Positions 24,401-32,602 of a stretch of 40,003 nucleotides of DNA are shown here, piece after piece. Source of the DNA: a virus; the IMG/VR virus record IMGVR_UViG_3300021509_000004, positions 1 through 40,003 of that record. The stretch is one strand, 5' to 3'. A program made the translations under genes and the position numbers. The stretch's first letter is position 1, and each line of letters opens with the position of its first letter. Under the pieces are notes generated by a model that was not told where the DNA came from, did not search any database, and was given only the letters and a program-made list of their open reading frames with translations.

Positions 24401-27400
24401 GGGATAGTTTCAAGCGGAAGAGCATCGCGTTCTGGCCGAATGTAAGCTTTCGCTGGGTAGCCCAAGACCTCGTTGATGAGCGCCCACGTCCCAATCGGTG
24501 TCCACTTCTTCAGGCGGCTGGGCACGAGCGGGTCACGGTTAATTTTCTCCATCGCCTGCTGGTAGCGATAATAATTCGCCAGTATCTCCGGCGACTGAAT
24601 CAGCCGCACAATCCAGTGCCCGAAGTTGTGGACAGGCCATATTGCATAGGGGAAAGCTAGCCCGGCAAACAAGTCCAGATAGGTGCGGTCACCATAGTCT
24701 ATAATCGCAAAGTCACGAGCAGCAATGGCCTGACGTAGCGTTGTATAAATTGTGGCCCGCATCTCCGGCTTGAGGGTTGTCTCAACCCACCGTTTATACT
24801 CTTCCAACAACGGGCGGGGAATTTCCCACGCCTCCTCAAGCCTCATTGTTTTCCGCACCCGCGCCTTGAGGGTTTCAAGAGCAGCCGTCAAACGGGGGTA
24901 AATAAGTTTTTGGGCATCATAAGGGTTGGGAACTTCGTTAGGTAAGCGGTCAATATGGTGGTCGCTATTAGCCCAATCAATCCAACGTTGTGGGTCTTTC
25001 TTGTACCAGATATAATGCGCGGCCACCTCCATAGCTTCCTGAAGTTCATCCAGGTGTTCATCCGGGCAAACCCATTCGGGATGCTCTTCGGCAAATTTCG
25101 CTATTTTTGCAGCAACATTGTCCCAAGCATCGGGTGAAAGACCCGGCGTCTTTAAGGCTAAACGAATTTCCTTGTCTTGTCGAGCAGCCTTTCGGCCCGC
25201 AGGCAAGAGCCGCTTATAAAACCACCAGAATTTATCGCGGCTGTTTATTAAACCTTCGGGTTGACGTGAAGTTGCCCGAACAATCTCCTCTGCACCATCG
25301 GCTACATCCCACGCATTAACTGCCCCCTCATTCGGGAAGAATTTTGTTAGAACAGGATGTTCTTCGGTTAAGATTTGCCACAATTCGGCAGGCGATGCCC
25401 CTTCCTTAATGGCCTTGAATTCCGCGTCCGTCATTGGACGCATCAGTGCATCCACACTACTGTTTGATTGACGAGCAAGAGTTGCTAGAACATCAAAGTC
25501 GTGAGTTTTCTTTCTCAACATTTCGGCCACGTGAGGCATATCATCGTAAGAATGGGTGAATGGCTCACGTGCCCGCAATATGTCCACTGTTTGGTGTGCC
25601 CACCCAACAGTCTGTAAATCACGTTGGTGTACGTGCTTGAGAACGACTTCAAGGTCTTCCTCCAACAAACGGCGGGCTGCATCGAAAACATCATCTACAT
25701 CGGCATCGGTTGTTGCTTTCTTCAGCCCGGTCTTCAGTACATCCAATAAATCTTCACGCTGAAGAAGAAGTGTGCGCTGGTCTTTCGGAAGTTGCTGAAT
25801 ATAAAAGCCCAAACCGTATGCCGCACGCTCGCCCACGGCTTCGGCTTTTATCATTCTCTCTAGATTGGCAACGGCTTCATCTAATTCATCAATTCCATAA
25901 ACAGAGGCAGGAAGATTCTCAATGAATGCTCGTAAGCGTGGGCTGACAGCCTCAAGCCGGGCTGCCAGGTCGTCAGGCAGTTTGTATGCTTCTGATGTCC
26001 AGTTTTGTGTCCAGTGAATCTTATAGGCTTTATAAGTGGCGATTGCTGACGCATTACGCTCGACCTGGCCTGACTGGATAAGGGTAGGCCCAAAAGTCAA
26101 ATCTCGTTTTAGTTGTTTAAGAGCCTTTCCCCACTCTTGTTTTCTTATCAGGTCAATGAGGCGCTCGCTTTGTGGAACTTCTACACCAGTTTGGTATGCC
26201 CTGCCAAAGCCTTTTTCAAAACGTTCAGCAACAACACCAACCCGTTTTGTAAAAAATTCTCGTGCCCTATCGTGCTTAAGTAAAAATCGCTCAGCCCACG
26301 AAAGCCCATCATCACCTCGACCTAAATCGAGGATGATGTTGACTAGATTGTCCTTCCAGTTATTGATAAGATATTGTGGGTTCCAGCCCAGGAAAAGCGC
26401 AGAATATGCGCGCTTACCCCAACGAGAAACTTTACCCAACTTGCTTTCCATATCCCAAACCCAGCCGGGCATTAGAGTTGGGGCTTTTTTCACCACAGCA
26501 TCTCGAATACCTTTAGTTATAACATCATAAGCCTCATTCCAATTTTGAGTTTCAGCATAAGTTTTCTGTGCTTTTTCTAAAATCTTATCTAGGGGAATAT
26601 CTTCTTGATTCAAAAACCACTGTACAACACGACCCGATAAGCTCTGCTGATGCCTGAGAGGAAGGCCGTGTTCCGTATGTCCCCAATTTCTTAGAATATC
26701 TTCAATCTCGTCCCAATTGTGAACACCCGACAAAGCCGCGTGAATGCGGTCGTGTACAAGCTCGATAGTCTTGTGAATGCGAGTATGGCGCGTTCGACCG
26801 ACCCCACCTATTTGATTGATGGCTTTAGCAAGCTGTGCTTGGTCAGCAATCTCATCCACAGGGGTTTCAGTTAAGCGAGCTAAACGCTGCCTACGTAGAG
26901 CAGTAATCCAATGGGGGGCCGCTGTTTCCACAATGTTTAGTGGGTCAAGCGCTGTCTGGAAAACGGCCTCTACTAAGGGGTCTTCTAGCTCTTCAAGAAC
27001 GGTATCTACTGGTTCACCCTTATCTACAATACGGGTGATTCCTTCCCGGAATTTTTCGGGATTAAGGGTTAAGGTATAACCAATACGTTCGAGTTCTTGG
27101 GCCGCAACTTGAGCACGTCGAAACTTTTCGGGGTCATCGCCGTAAGTTTTCTCCAACCATTCGTTTGGTGTCCGCCCGTAAGTCTCTTCATATTCTTTAT
27201 CATATTCAAATACTGGCCGCTCATCTGAAAAACCAAAAGTTATAGCTAAATCACGTTTAAGGCGCTCTGGAAATGATAATTGCTCAGGAGCGCTCTTGAC
27301 CGGTACCCACGGCGACTTCCTGAATTGTTTCCCAGCAAAACGCTCAGTAGCATAAGCCAATTGGTTAGCTACCGGCCCGGCCACTTTAGTTATGCCTGCA

Positions 27401-27873
27401 AGCGCCAGCTTGAGAACTCCCTTACCCACCTCCCAACCCAGCTTTCCGGCCCCCTTGAGGGTAGGGTGTCGAAATTGTTCGACTGCCAACTGTTGAACTA
27501 ACTCAGCGGTAGTTTTAATGTCTTGCTTTCCCTCATCCAGGTCAGTTATCCAGTTATTCAGCCCCATCTTAAACCTATCCCATACCGAAAGGTAGGGGTC
27601 ATCAAGATAGGGGTCATAAGGCGGCTCTTGAAAGACAGGCTGAGGAGGTGCCGGAGGTGTAGGAGGTGCTGCCGCAGCGGGCTGTTCTGGCGGACGCCCA
27701 TAGCGGTCATACTCCCACCATTCATAATCCTCTGGCCCACGCTCAGGTTCTAGCCTGTGCTCAGGAGGCGCAGTAGGTGTAGGTCTATATTGAGGGGGAA
27801 GAGTTTCAGGCTGTTCTTTAATTTTTCTCTCAAGTGCTTCCCAACGACTTGCACCGGGGCCTTCTAATGCCAT
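21466..27873 (-). CDS. Giant internal virion / minor head protein, 2135 aa
   Basis: This is the largest gene in the window, between the minor head genes and the scaffold. The N-terminal 95 residues are Pro-rich and disordered. A helical segment with small-residue runs follows (LGWEVGKGVLKLALAGITKVAGPVANQ at about 145-170). Near residues 490-510 the sequence SALFLGWNPQYLINN resembles a segment seen in large phage polyvalent and ejection proteins. Most of the remainder is helical with many charged repeats. Residues about 2006-2036 form a Gly/Arg-rich RGG-like tract (GRGRGGGRGG). No transglycosylase or MuF toxin motif was recognised. A protein ejected with DNA, like T7 gp16, is the best guess. 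Its position before the scaffold argues against a tape measure. Confidence 0.75.
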   Translation of the reverse strand: MALEGPGASRWEALERKIKEQPETLPPQYRPTPTAPPEHRLEPERGPEDYEWWEYDRYGRPPEQPAAAAPPTPPAPPQPVFQEPPYDPYLDDPYLSVWDRFKMGLNNWITDLDEGKQDIKTTAELVQQLAVEQFRHPTLKGAGKLGWEVGKGVLKLALAGITKVAGPVANQLAYATERFAGKQFRKSPWVPVKSAPEQLSFPERLKRDLAITFGFSDERPVFEYDKEYEETYGRTPNEWLEKTYGDDPEKFRRAQVAAQELERIGYTLTLNPEKFREGITRIVDKGEPVDTVLEELEDPLVEAVFQTALDPLNIVETAAPHWITALRRQRLARLTETPVDEIADQAQLAKAINQIGGVGRTRHTRIHKTIELVHDRIHAALSGVHNWDEIEDILRNWGHTEHGLPLRHQQSLSGRVVQWFLNQEDIPLDKILEKAQKTYAETQNWNEAYDVITKGIRDAVVKKAPTLMPGWVWDMESKLGKVSRWGKRAYSALFLGWNPQYLINNWKDNLVNIILDLGRGDDGLSWAERFLLKHDRAREFFTKRVGVVAERFEKGFGRAYQTGVEVPQSERLIDLIRKQEWGKALKQLKRDLTFGPTLIQSGQVERNASAIATYKAYKIHWTQNWTSEAYKLPDDLAARLEAVSPRLRAFIENLPASVYGIDELDEAVANLERMIKAEAVGERAAYGLGFYIQQLPKDQRTLLLQREDLLDVLKTGLKKATTDADVDDVFDAARRLLEEDLEVVLKHVHQRDLQTVGWAHQTVDILRAREPFTHSYDDMPHVAEMLRKKTHDFDVLATLARQSNSSVDALMRPMTDAEFKAIKEGASPAELWQILTEEHPVLTKFFPNEGAVNAWDVADGAEEIVRATSRQPEGLINSRDKFWWFYKRLLPAGRKAARQDKEIRLALKTPGLSPDAWDNVAAKIAKFAEEHPEWVCPDEHLDELQEAMEVAAHYIWYKKDPQRWIDWANSDHHIDRLPNEVPNPYDAQKLIYPRLTAALETLKARVRKTMRLEEAWEIPRPLLEEYKRWVETTLKPEMRATIYTTLRQAIAARDFAIIDYGDRTYLDLFAGLAFPYAIWPVHNFGHWIVRLIQSPEILANYYRYQQAMEKINRDPLVPSRLKKWTPIGTWALINEVLGYPAKAYIRPERDALPLETIPFFGETFLPGRWGDIGRGREILLIDNILSANPALQTAVFAVNAMLPHIEQHHPGLAQTIKRYLPASHVFIDGSWWSGNRGVRGGSIIFRDLLKQMGFDVPPEGLNPEGAIRDVLGLPRVSLGEQYWRYQWLANLAGTGAITEEEAWEAFKTKKGPAWDLAVQYAARQVAVPSAWSWSGLPHAFGVGNVKFYPEAEMTMRGIGQIYRVARQKYEQGDRNALKEFYELYPEYRLRQLAFGYWDVASGKMTPEDWQRIVELQDEVQKAYEERGRLEREWVEAQKLYPLGTPEYERAREYFAEKRRQWWEKNDEILDEWYNYLERNRKQYLEWRDGPKAQAMRTFLDRWYAAPPEEKQRMLANLPRTMADVAREVRSSMEPRLFTRDEILQFMARNDDPTDAIYRELNNQVAQTWDLFYNDYFSRQWPDLVDEYAAYLALEYPDNIKYREAHPDLDEALTKLQEYKESILETKLDVTAPEFKERILRLHPDWRGTDIEKELDEALAKTPIFTVSEYTDLKHSDREMVISLIWRFWNSLEPRSLARKRVKEVFGPRFAELFLGQEYNQIPDQELALWLQLLPADWEEKLPPGRRPPFGEGPIHEPDFVREFKARVGDEVGPWVPPEPPTREKYAYGPTARKGEEGEYISAEEAERAAMEAGAEAKEKLEEGIEKYTPPTEEEEAEYQQAYQLLQRALNGETDLWDDPLLKKYFPPNSPSRRFWDFYYESVPPGKLGEWARNNPVVAAILERSVREYLDDEIYTDAINWLIDELPRHDIGDPAEYKQARQENEQFWSLLTPELEPVYNAYRALPRRSKERREFLKAHPELVALFDAWEEFKKTHPIYVKYYDPDWIPRGEGGGRGGGGGGRRGYWGRGRGGGRGGYSRMSWQEFVMDAGPLVMGELVAFWFGRAALSEGARNVLKALHRKYGGSMDFDEWLQYLRRLFSRFGSRTFRRPRAPRPTIPSVGAPRVTGRARWQLRR

Positions 27874-27885
27874 ATTACCTCAAAT

Positions 27886-28644
27886 CTAAATATATTCAGG
27901 GTGGGGCAACAAGGGGACTGCACCGCTTCTATACCAACCAGTTTCCGGGGAATATCGCAGTCCCTGGTAATACTGTTGCTCTTCCAATGATAGCGATTTC
28001 AAAGTCTCCAGAAACGCATTCCACGCCTGAGCGTATGTTTCGATACTCTCAAACTCTTCCAGCGGCTTTTCAGCGGCCTCTTCCGTAGGCGGGATTAACT
28101 CGCCTTGCTCGTTGAGCTTCGGGGGCGCAATAGCAAACTCCGGGTTTTGGGTTAACAAGTCTTCGATGTAGCGCCCAAAGTCGCGCATATATGGTGGAAG
28201 TTGAAACTGTTCAGGGAAGAGAAGTTTGCCGAGAATTTGCCCTATGGTTTCAGGGCGCTGAGTTTCTTCTCCCCCTCTACCGCCCCCTCCACCTTGTGTA
28301 GCAAACCAGTGAGCTTTCCAGTCCTCCTCAGAGGGTGGACGGCCATACAGCCGCTGAAAATCTAGCGACCACTTATAATCCTCATAGTCCTGTTCGTTAG
28401 GCCAGCGCCCGTGCGTCAAATAAAACTGATAGCGCCAAGCAGCAGGCCCCGGCCCACCAGGGTCGCCCTTCTTGCGGGGAGACGCTATTGGTTTCTTAGG
28501 AAACTCAGGCTCGCCCGCAACAGGATAAGTGGTCTCACGGGGAGGGAGTTTTGGCCCCGCAGGAACAACAGGTGGTCGAGGCTTGGGTGTAGGTTTTCGC
28601 CGGGGATACGTAGGTAATCCGGGTTTATCCTCAAATAGTGCCAT
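27886..28644 (-). CDS. Proline-rich minor head protein, 252 aa, with internal repeat
   Basis: The first 65 residues are Pro/Lys/Arg-rich (KPTPKPRPPVVPAGPKLPP). A duplicated 25-residue unit follows: FYLTHGRWPNEQDYEDYKW and FQRLYGRPPSEEDWKAHWF, each with an aromatic-x-x-x-G-R-x-P-x-E-x-D-W/Y pattern. After a Gly-rich linker comes a helical C-terminal half. It sits between the small gene after the portal and the giant protein, and shares with the latter the Pro-rich start. It may be a partner of the giant protein in the head. The function is not known. Confidence 0.6.
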   Translation of the reverse strand: MALFEDKPGLPTYPRRKPTPKPRPPVVPAGPKLPPRETTYPVAGEPEFPKKPIASPRKKGDPGGPGPAAWRYQFYLTHGRWPNEQDYEDYKWSLDFQRLYGRPPSEEDWKAHWFATQGGGGGRGGEETQRPETIGQILGKLLFPEQFQLPPYMRDFGRYIEDLLTQNPEFAIAPPKLNEQGELIPPTEEAAEKPLEEFESIETYAQAWNAFLETLKSLSLEEQQYYQGLRYSPETGWYRSGAVPLLPHPEYI

Positions 28645-28882
28645 TTCTCATTGCCTTCAAATTTTCTAATTGTGCCACTACATACCGCATTAACTCCGTC
28701 GTCCCCCGCTGCCGCCTGATATTCTCCAGGTCGTCCATCGTCAAGGACAAGAAACGACGCACCTGCTCTTCGGGCGGGAGAACATATATCTCATCGCGCG
28801 GAGGCCGAAAAGTACGACGGATTGCTCGTCGCCGTTGAGTTATAGTACGCGCCGCACCTCTTACAACGTTATCCAGATTCAT
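28631..28882 (-). CDS. Small helical basic protein, 83 aa, after the portal
   Basis: The gene starts two bases after the portal stop and overlaps the next gene by 14 bases. The basic first half (RTITQRRRAIRRTFRPPRDE) is followed by helical sequence (PEEQVRRFLSLTMDDLENIRRQRGTTELMRYVVAQLENLKAM). It might bind nucleic acid or the portal. No family is recognised. Its ribosome binding site is weak, so translation is probably coupled to the portal gene. Confidence 0.6.
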   Translation of the reverse strand: MNLDNVVRGAARTITQRRRAIRRTFRPPRDEIYVLPPEEQVRRFLSLTMDDLENIRRQRGTTELMRYVVAQLENLKAMRNGTI

Positions 28883-28884
28883 CG

Positions 28885-30747
28885 CTACTCTTGTACTTCA
28901 GTCGGAAGGTTTGGCCCCATCGGGGATGCTGGCGGAGGTGGCGCAGCACCCTGGCCCCCTCCTGCACCTAACGTTACCTGTGCTAGACGCCGAACAAGGT
29001 CGGGTGTCGTAGGCTCTTGTCTGCCCGCCTGCCGGAAGGGGAAGGTTTGGGCCGGAAGCCCGGCTTCAGCCCCCGCCTGGAAAATTGCACCCTGCCTGGG
29101 CTTTTGCGCTTGACTGCCCATCAGTTCCTCAAGGATGGGCAAGCCCGCTTCCTGTGCAGCGTCCATCATCAGGGCACTCTTGATGGCGGGCATTTCCAAC
29201 AGGGTCTCGATAAGAATCTGGTCTTCCTCTTGCTTCAGGCTCTGCGGGCTTAGGTCACGGAAAGTCTGCTGAATGATGTCACGGGCTGCCCGCTTAGACA
29301 TAATGTTTAACTGGACAAGCGCCGTCAACATCGCCACCACCGCAGGTTCATCCGTGGGCAAGCTAGCCGACAGCTTGACCCTGTTGCGATAATAACCCCC
29401 GATGGTCTCCGCGTCTAACAGCGTCTCAATGGGCGTCCCATCGGGCATTGTTCCCCAAATGTAGATAGGCTTGGTCACGCGCTTCTCTACAATGCGGAGG
29501 AACATCTCATTCATCTTTTCCAGCGCCCGCTCGATGTTCATCTGCTTGAAGGCAATCTTCATCAACACGGGCGTGCGCAACAGGTTCATAGCCACGCCAG
29601 ACAAGCGGCTAACGGTCAACTGTCCGAGGACGTGGCGCGGCAAGGCTGCCTGCTCAAACTGCCCTAGTATCTCTTCAATCTGGACATCTACGCTGCTGAG
29701 TGCCTGGGTCGGTGGCTGAAGATAGTAAGCATCCTCCTCCAACTCCAGGGGAAGCTGCCCACCATACAAGCCGGTGCCCTCAAAGCCCCGGCCCTCCATC
29801 GTCTTTGTAACCAGGGTTGGGTCAGCAAAGCGGGCAATAATGGTAGCTTTTTGAGAGAAAAGCTGACAGATGTACCGAATCAGTCCCTCGACGGGCCAGA
29901 GAACACTTACGCCTATGCGCTCGCCCTTGTTCCTGTAAGGTAGCTGGATACCGAAGAAAACCACGAACGGGATTTGCCCTAATTCGTGTTCCGTAGGCTC
30001 TTGCAGCCAGCGCACTTCGCCCGGCACATCGGCTTCCTCATCTCCATACAAGCCGTATGGGGCAATACCGGTGGCAAAGTGCTCGTTGTCCCAATAACCA
30101 ATGACCACGACTTTCTGTGTGTCCTCCAGGCCCTCCAAGGCTTGGGCAGCAATGCGAGTTGTGCGTAGTCGCCCGTCTCGCCCTTCAACGAACGTCCGTC
30201 GCAACTCGCCCACCAGTCGCTCTTCAAGTAGAATTACATACGACCACTCGCCCGGCTTATCGGAGGGCATAGGATAGAAGTTCAAGGGGTCAATAGCCTT
30301 GGCATACAGGGGACACTCGCCCCGGTCTTCGGCATCCGCATCATAGACAATCTGCAATACTCCCCAGCCTTCGGCCAGTGCGTGCCACAATGCATCCTGA
30401 ATTGCCCCGTTGACGTTGTTGTACTCCCACAGGGCATACAACATCTTTTCAATGGCTTCCGCCTGTTCCTGATGCACGGCCTGAATAGCCGAGGTCGGGA
30501 CAGTGATAAGGGGAGGCCGGGAGAGTAGCATTGTCCGATAGCCTTCAACGGTAGCATACCCAAGAGGAATGTTAATGCGCGTCTCCTGGTCTTCTGGAGG
30601 AATGTAAGCGCCGTTTTCGTCCACCCAAATGGATTCTTTATTACACAGCGCCAACGACCTCCAGACTTGCATATTGATGTTACGTTGGGCATAGAAGGCT
30701 TTTAGCTTTCGTGCTAATTCTAGAATTTCGTTTGTGGTAAGTTTCAT
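28885..30747 (-). CDS. Portal protein, 620 aa
   Basis: The gene follows the large terminase gene with an ATGA overlap, the canonical order. The 620-residue product has typical portal features. An N-terminal helical and beta region is followed by the segment IPFVVFFGIQLPYRNKGERIGVSVLWPVEGLIRYICQLFSQKATI (about 265-310), the conserved patch before the stem helix. Long helices then run around residues 380-440 (LSGVAMNLLRTPVLMKIAFKQMNIERALEKMNEMFLRIV), like the crown/stem of P22-like portals. The C-terminal region is Gln/Pro/Gly-rich. It forms the dodecameric channel for DNA packaging and ejection. Confidence 0.9.
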   Translation of the reverse strand: MKLTTNEILELARKLKAFYAQRNINMQVWRSLALCNKESIWVDENGAYIPPEDQETRINIPLGYATVEGYRTMLLSRPPLITVPTSAIQAVHQEQAEAIEKMLYALWEYNNVNGAIQDALWHALAEGWGVLQIVYDADAEDRGECPLYAKAIDPLNFYPMPSDKPGEWSYVILLEERLVGELRRTFVEGRDGRLRTTRIAAQALEGLEDTQKVVVIGYWDNEHFATGIAPYGLYGDEEADVPGEVRWLQEPTEHELGQIPFVVFFGIQLPYRNKGERIGVSVLWPVEGLIRYICQLFSQKATIIARFADPTLVTKTMEGRGFEGTGLYGGQLPLELEEDAYYLQPPTQALSSVDVQIEEILGQFEQAALPRHVLGQLTVSRLSGVAMNLLRTPVLMKIAFKQMNIERALEKMNEMFLRIVEKRVTKPIYIWGTMPDGTPIETLLDAETIGGYYRNRVKLSASLPTDEPAVVAMLTALVQLNIMSKRAARDIIQQTFRDLSPQSLKQEEDQILIETLLEMPAIKSALMMDAAQEAGLPILEELMGSQAQKPRQGAIFQAGAEAGLPAQTFPFRQAGRQEPTTPDLVRRLAQVTLGAGGGQGAAPPPPASPMGPNLPTEVQE

Positions 30748-32138
30748 CTACCAATACTCCACCGGCGGCGTGGTCGTATTGCTCTCCGTTTATCAGGACG
30801 AATACCCCGCCAACCAAATTTTGCTACCAAGAAATAAATAACCGCCTTAATCAGGTGATTATATTCATCCACAGGATTTCCGGCCAAATCCTCGCGCGCC
30901 CCCGTTCGCCGGGGATACGCATAACGCTTGGTTTCCATCAGGAAATTGTGACACCTGGGATGAACGACAAACTGCCGTTTACTTATGAACGTGCGCAACA
31001 GGTCATTCCCAGGCTCGACCGGAACGGCGTGAATATGTAAGGGAATGCCAGCTAACCTCCACAACTCCCGGCTTTCCTTGTTGGCCTTGTCAATAGCCCC
31101 GCAAAATCTCTCGCCCCCATACTTCAGGTTACGGAACCAACGCCGCTGGCGTAGTTCTGCAATGAGAGTAGGTGTAGCTTTGCCGCTCTTGTCATAAAGT
31201 TCGTCAAACAGGCAAACCACATCGCCCCGGCCCTCCACGAACTTAACTTGAAGAGCGGCAATAGCATAAACACCGCCGGGGTCAACGCCCAGGTAAACGG
31301 GGAGGTGTGGGTCAAACTCGGCCAGTTCCGCGTCCACGTTTTCAACGAAGTTGAAGTTGCGCAGAACGAGACGAGTGTTAGGCTTGGGAATGGCCTCAAA
31401 CCGGGCAGCAAACAAATCGGGGTCATAGTTCTTACGCTGTTCCTCTAGCCACGCCTTATCCACATAGGGGTTGGCAGACGTAGGGTGGCGGAAACTCTCA
31501 ATACCCCGCTCGTTTGGCATTTGCCCGATGTACCAGTAATCCTCAAACCATTTGCCAATAAGGGTGTCCTCGAATGTCCCCAGGGCAGCAATCCAGCCGC
31601 CGGTAACTGTCAGACGTGGAACAAGGGAGACCTGGTAAATCTCAAACGGCACCAGACCTCCCTCGTCTATCAGAATCCAGTCGAGGGGTTGTGCGTGTAG
31701 TGCAGCCGGTTCGTCCGCCGATTTGACCCACAACTCAGCACCAGTCCAGACGGTCAAGTGGTGAGTTTTCTTTGCCCAATGAAACTCACCTTCCCTCAGC
31801 GCCCCGCCGCGTGATACCCGCTTAAATCCGAACATTTCTAACACATTGAATATTTCTTGGGTAATCGGGTCGGCCAGCGAGTAACGCGGGACAACAATCC
31901 ATCCCCGTCGGCCTCGCGCCGCGCCCAAGGTTGGGTCATAAATGGGGACGACAAGCTGCGGAAAAACTTCCCTCGCTCCACAATATGTTTTGCCGCTTTG
32001 ATTACCTGCCCCGAAGATTCGATGTAAAGCCGTGCTGCGATGAAACGGCTCTTGTGCACCAAACGGCTCATAACCTATCGCTTTATACAACGGGGCTTTG
32101 ATTGACCAAGGTATATGAGCACGTGATTGGTATGCCAT
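30744..32138 (-). CDS. terL: Terminase large subunit, 464 aa
   Basis: The ATPase domain shows Walker A GAGNQSGKT (about residues 42-50), then a strand WIVVPRYSLADPI and Walker B WILIDEGG (about 155-162), followed by a coupling motif in WIAALGTFED. The C-terminal RNase H-like nuclease domain has YLGVDPGG (first acidic residue), the CGAID strand (second) and DEYNHLIKAVIYFL (third). It cuts concatemeric DNA and pumps it into the procapsid. It overlaps the upstream basic protein gene by TAATG and the portal by ATGA. The basic C-terminus (RPDKRRAIRPRRRW) could contact DNA or the portal. Confidence 0.95.
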   Translation of the reverse strand: MAYQSRAHIPWSIKAPLYKAIGYEPFGAQEPFHRSTALHRIFGAGNQSGKTYCGAREVFPQLVVPIYDPTLGAARGRRGWIVVPRYSLADPITQEIFNVLEMFGFKRVSRGGALREGEFHWAKKTHHLTVWTGAELWVKSADEPAALHAQPLDWILIDEGGLVPFEIYQVSLVPRLTVTGGWIAALGTFEDTLIGKWFEDYWYIGQMPNERGIESFRHPTSANPYVDKAWLEEQRKNYDPDLFAARFEAIPKPNTRLVLRNFNFVENVDAELAEFDPHLPVYLGVDPGGVYAIAALQVKFVEGRGDVVCLFDELYDKSGKATPTLIAELRQRRWFRNLKYGGERFCGAIDKANKESRELWRLAGIPLHIHAVPVEPGNDLLRTFISKRQFVVHPRCHNFLMETKRYAYPRRTGAREDLAGNPVDEYNHLIKAVIYFLVAKFGWRGIRPDKRRAIRPRRRWSIGR

Positions 32139-32359
32139 TACTTCCGTCGTTTGGCTCTACGACTGCGGCCTCTAGCCGCCATCTTCTGGAATCGCTTCTT
32201 TCCGTATTTCTTTCGTCCAATCCAGGCAGCAAGCGCTTTGGGGTTCTTAGCACCACGCTTCTTCAGGGCCGCAACCAACTTCTTAAAGCGCGTCCCTTTA
32301 CCCACAGGGCCGGTTGCCTTGTACCTGGATGTGCTCTTCGAGCGTCGTCTTCGTGCCAT
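32138..32359 (-). CDS. Short highly basic protein, 73 aa
   Basis: About two fifths of the residues are Arg or Lys. The middle segment KNPKALAAWIGRKKYGKKRFQKMAARG carries a pattern found in many short phage proteins of unknown function encoded near terminase genes. A second short basic protein with a related K-K-Y-G-R/K-K motif lies upstream at 34954. It may bind DNA in the head or assist packaging. It is translationally coupled to terL by a one-base stop/start overlap. Confidence 0.65.
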   Translation of the reverse strand: MARRRRSKSTSRYKATGPVGKGTRFKKLVAALKKRGAKNPKALAAWIGRKKYGKKRFQKMAARGRSRRAKRRK

Positions 32360-32368
32360 TTTTATTTC

Positions 32369-32491
32369 TCACCAATCGTCATAAAATCCGTCGTGGCCTT
32401 CGCCTACCAGGAAACCAATTATCACACAAATGATTAGGGCGAAGACCAGAAATACGCCAAATGCGGCGAATGCATCAAATTCTCCGCCCAT
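32369..32491 (-). CDS. Tiny single-TM protein, 40 aa
   Basis: The start at 32491 (MGGEFDAFAAFGV) follows AGGAGGAGGGCTATA; the longer open frame to 32566 has no such signal. The product has a short acidic N-terminus, a hydrophobic helix of about 22 residues (GVFLVFALIICVIIGFLVG) and a short tail rich in Asp, Gly and His. It is one of two tiny membrane peptides encoded back to back downstream of the metalloprotease gene (TAATG overlap), so a joint membrane function is plausible. Confidence 0.6.
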   Translation of the reverse strand: MGGEFDAFAAFGVFLVFALIICVIIGFLVGEGHDGFYDDW

Positions 32492-32592
32492 TATAGCCCT
32501 CCTCCTAGAAGTAACGCCGAACATCCGAGGAAGATGATAGCCCCAACGAAGGCCAGAACTACCCACGCCATAAAAGCGCGTCCACCGACCAT
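32491..32592 (-). CDS. Tiny single-TM protein, 33 aa
   Basis: This open frame begins at ATG 32592 (MVGGRAFMAWVV) behind AAGGAGGGGGCA and ends with TAA overlapping the next start. It translates to a short basic N-terminus, a hydrophobic helix of about 20 residues (AWVVLAFVGAIIFLGC) and a glycine-rich end; the last codons supply the ribosome binding site AGGAGGAGGG for the next gene. It lies eleven bases after the metalloprotease gene. The good ribosome binding site and tight coupling argue for translation in spite of its size. A C-A/G context near the helix end could suggest lipidation, but no proper lipobox is at the N-terminus. Confidence 0.55.
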   Translation of the reverse strand: MVGGRAFMAWVVLAFVGAIIFLGCSALLLGGGL

Positions 32593-32602
32593 TGCCCCCT
32601 CC

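Noticed and set aside
21466-27873. Tail tape-measure protein
   Set aside because: The size fits, but the gene lies between portal-associated genes and the scaffold, there are no tail-tube or chaperone genes nearby, and the sequence lacks long repetitive coiled coil.
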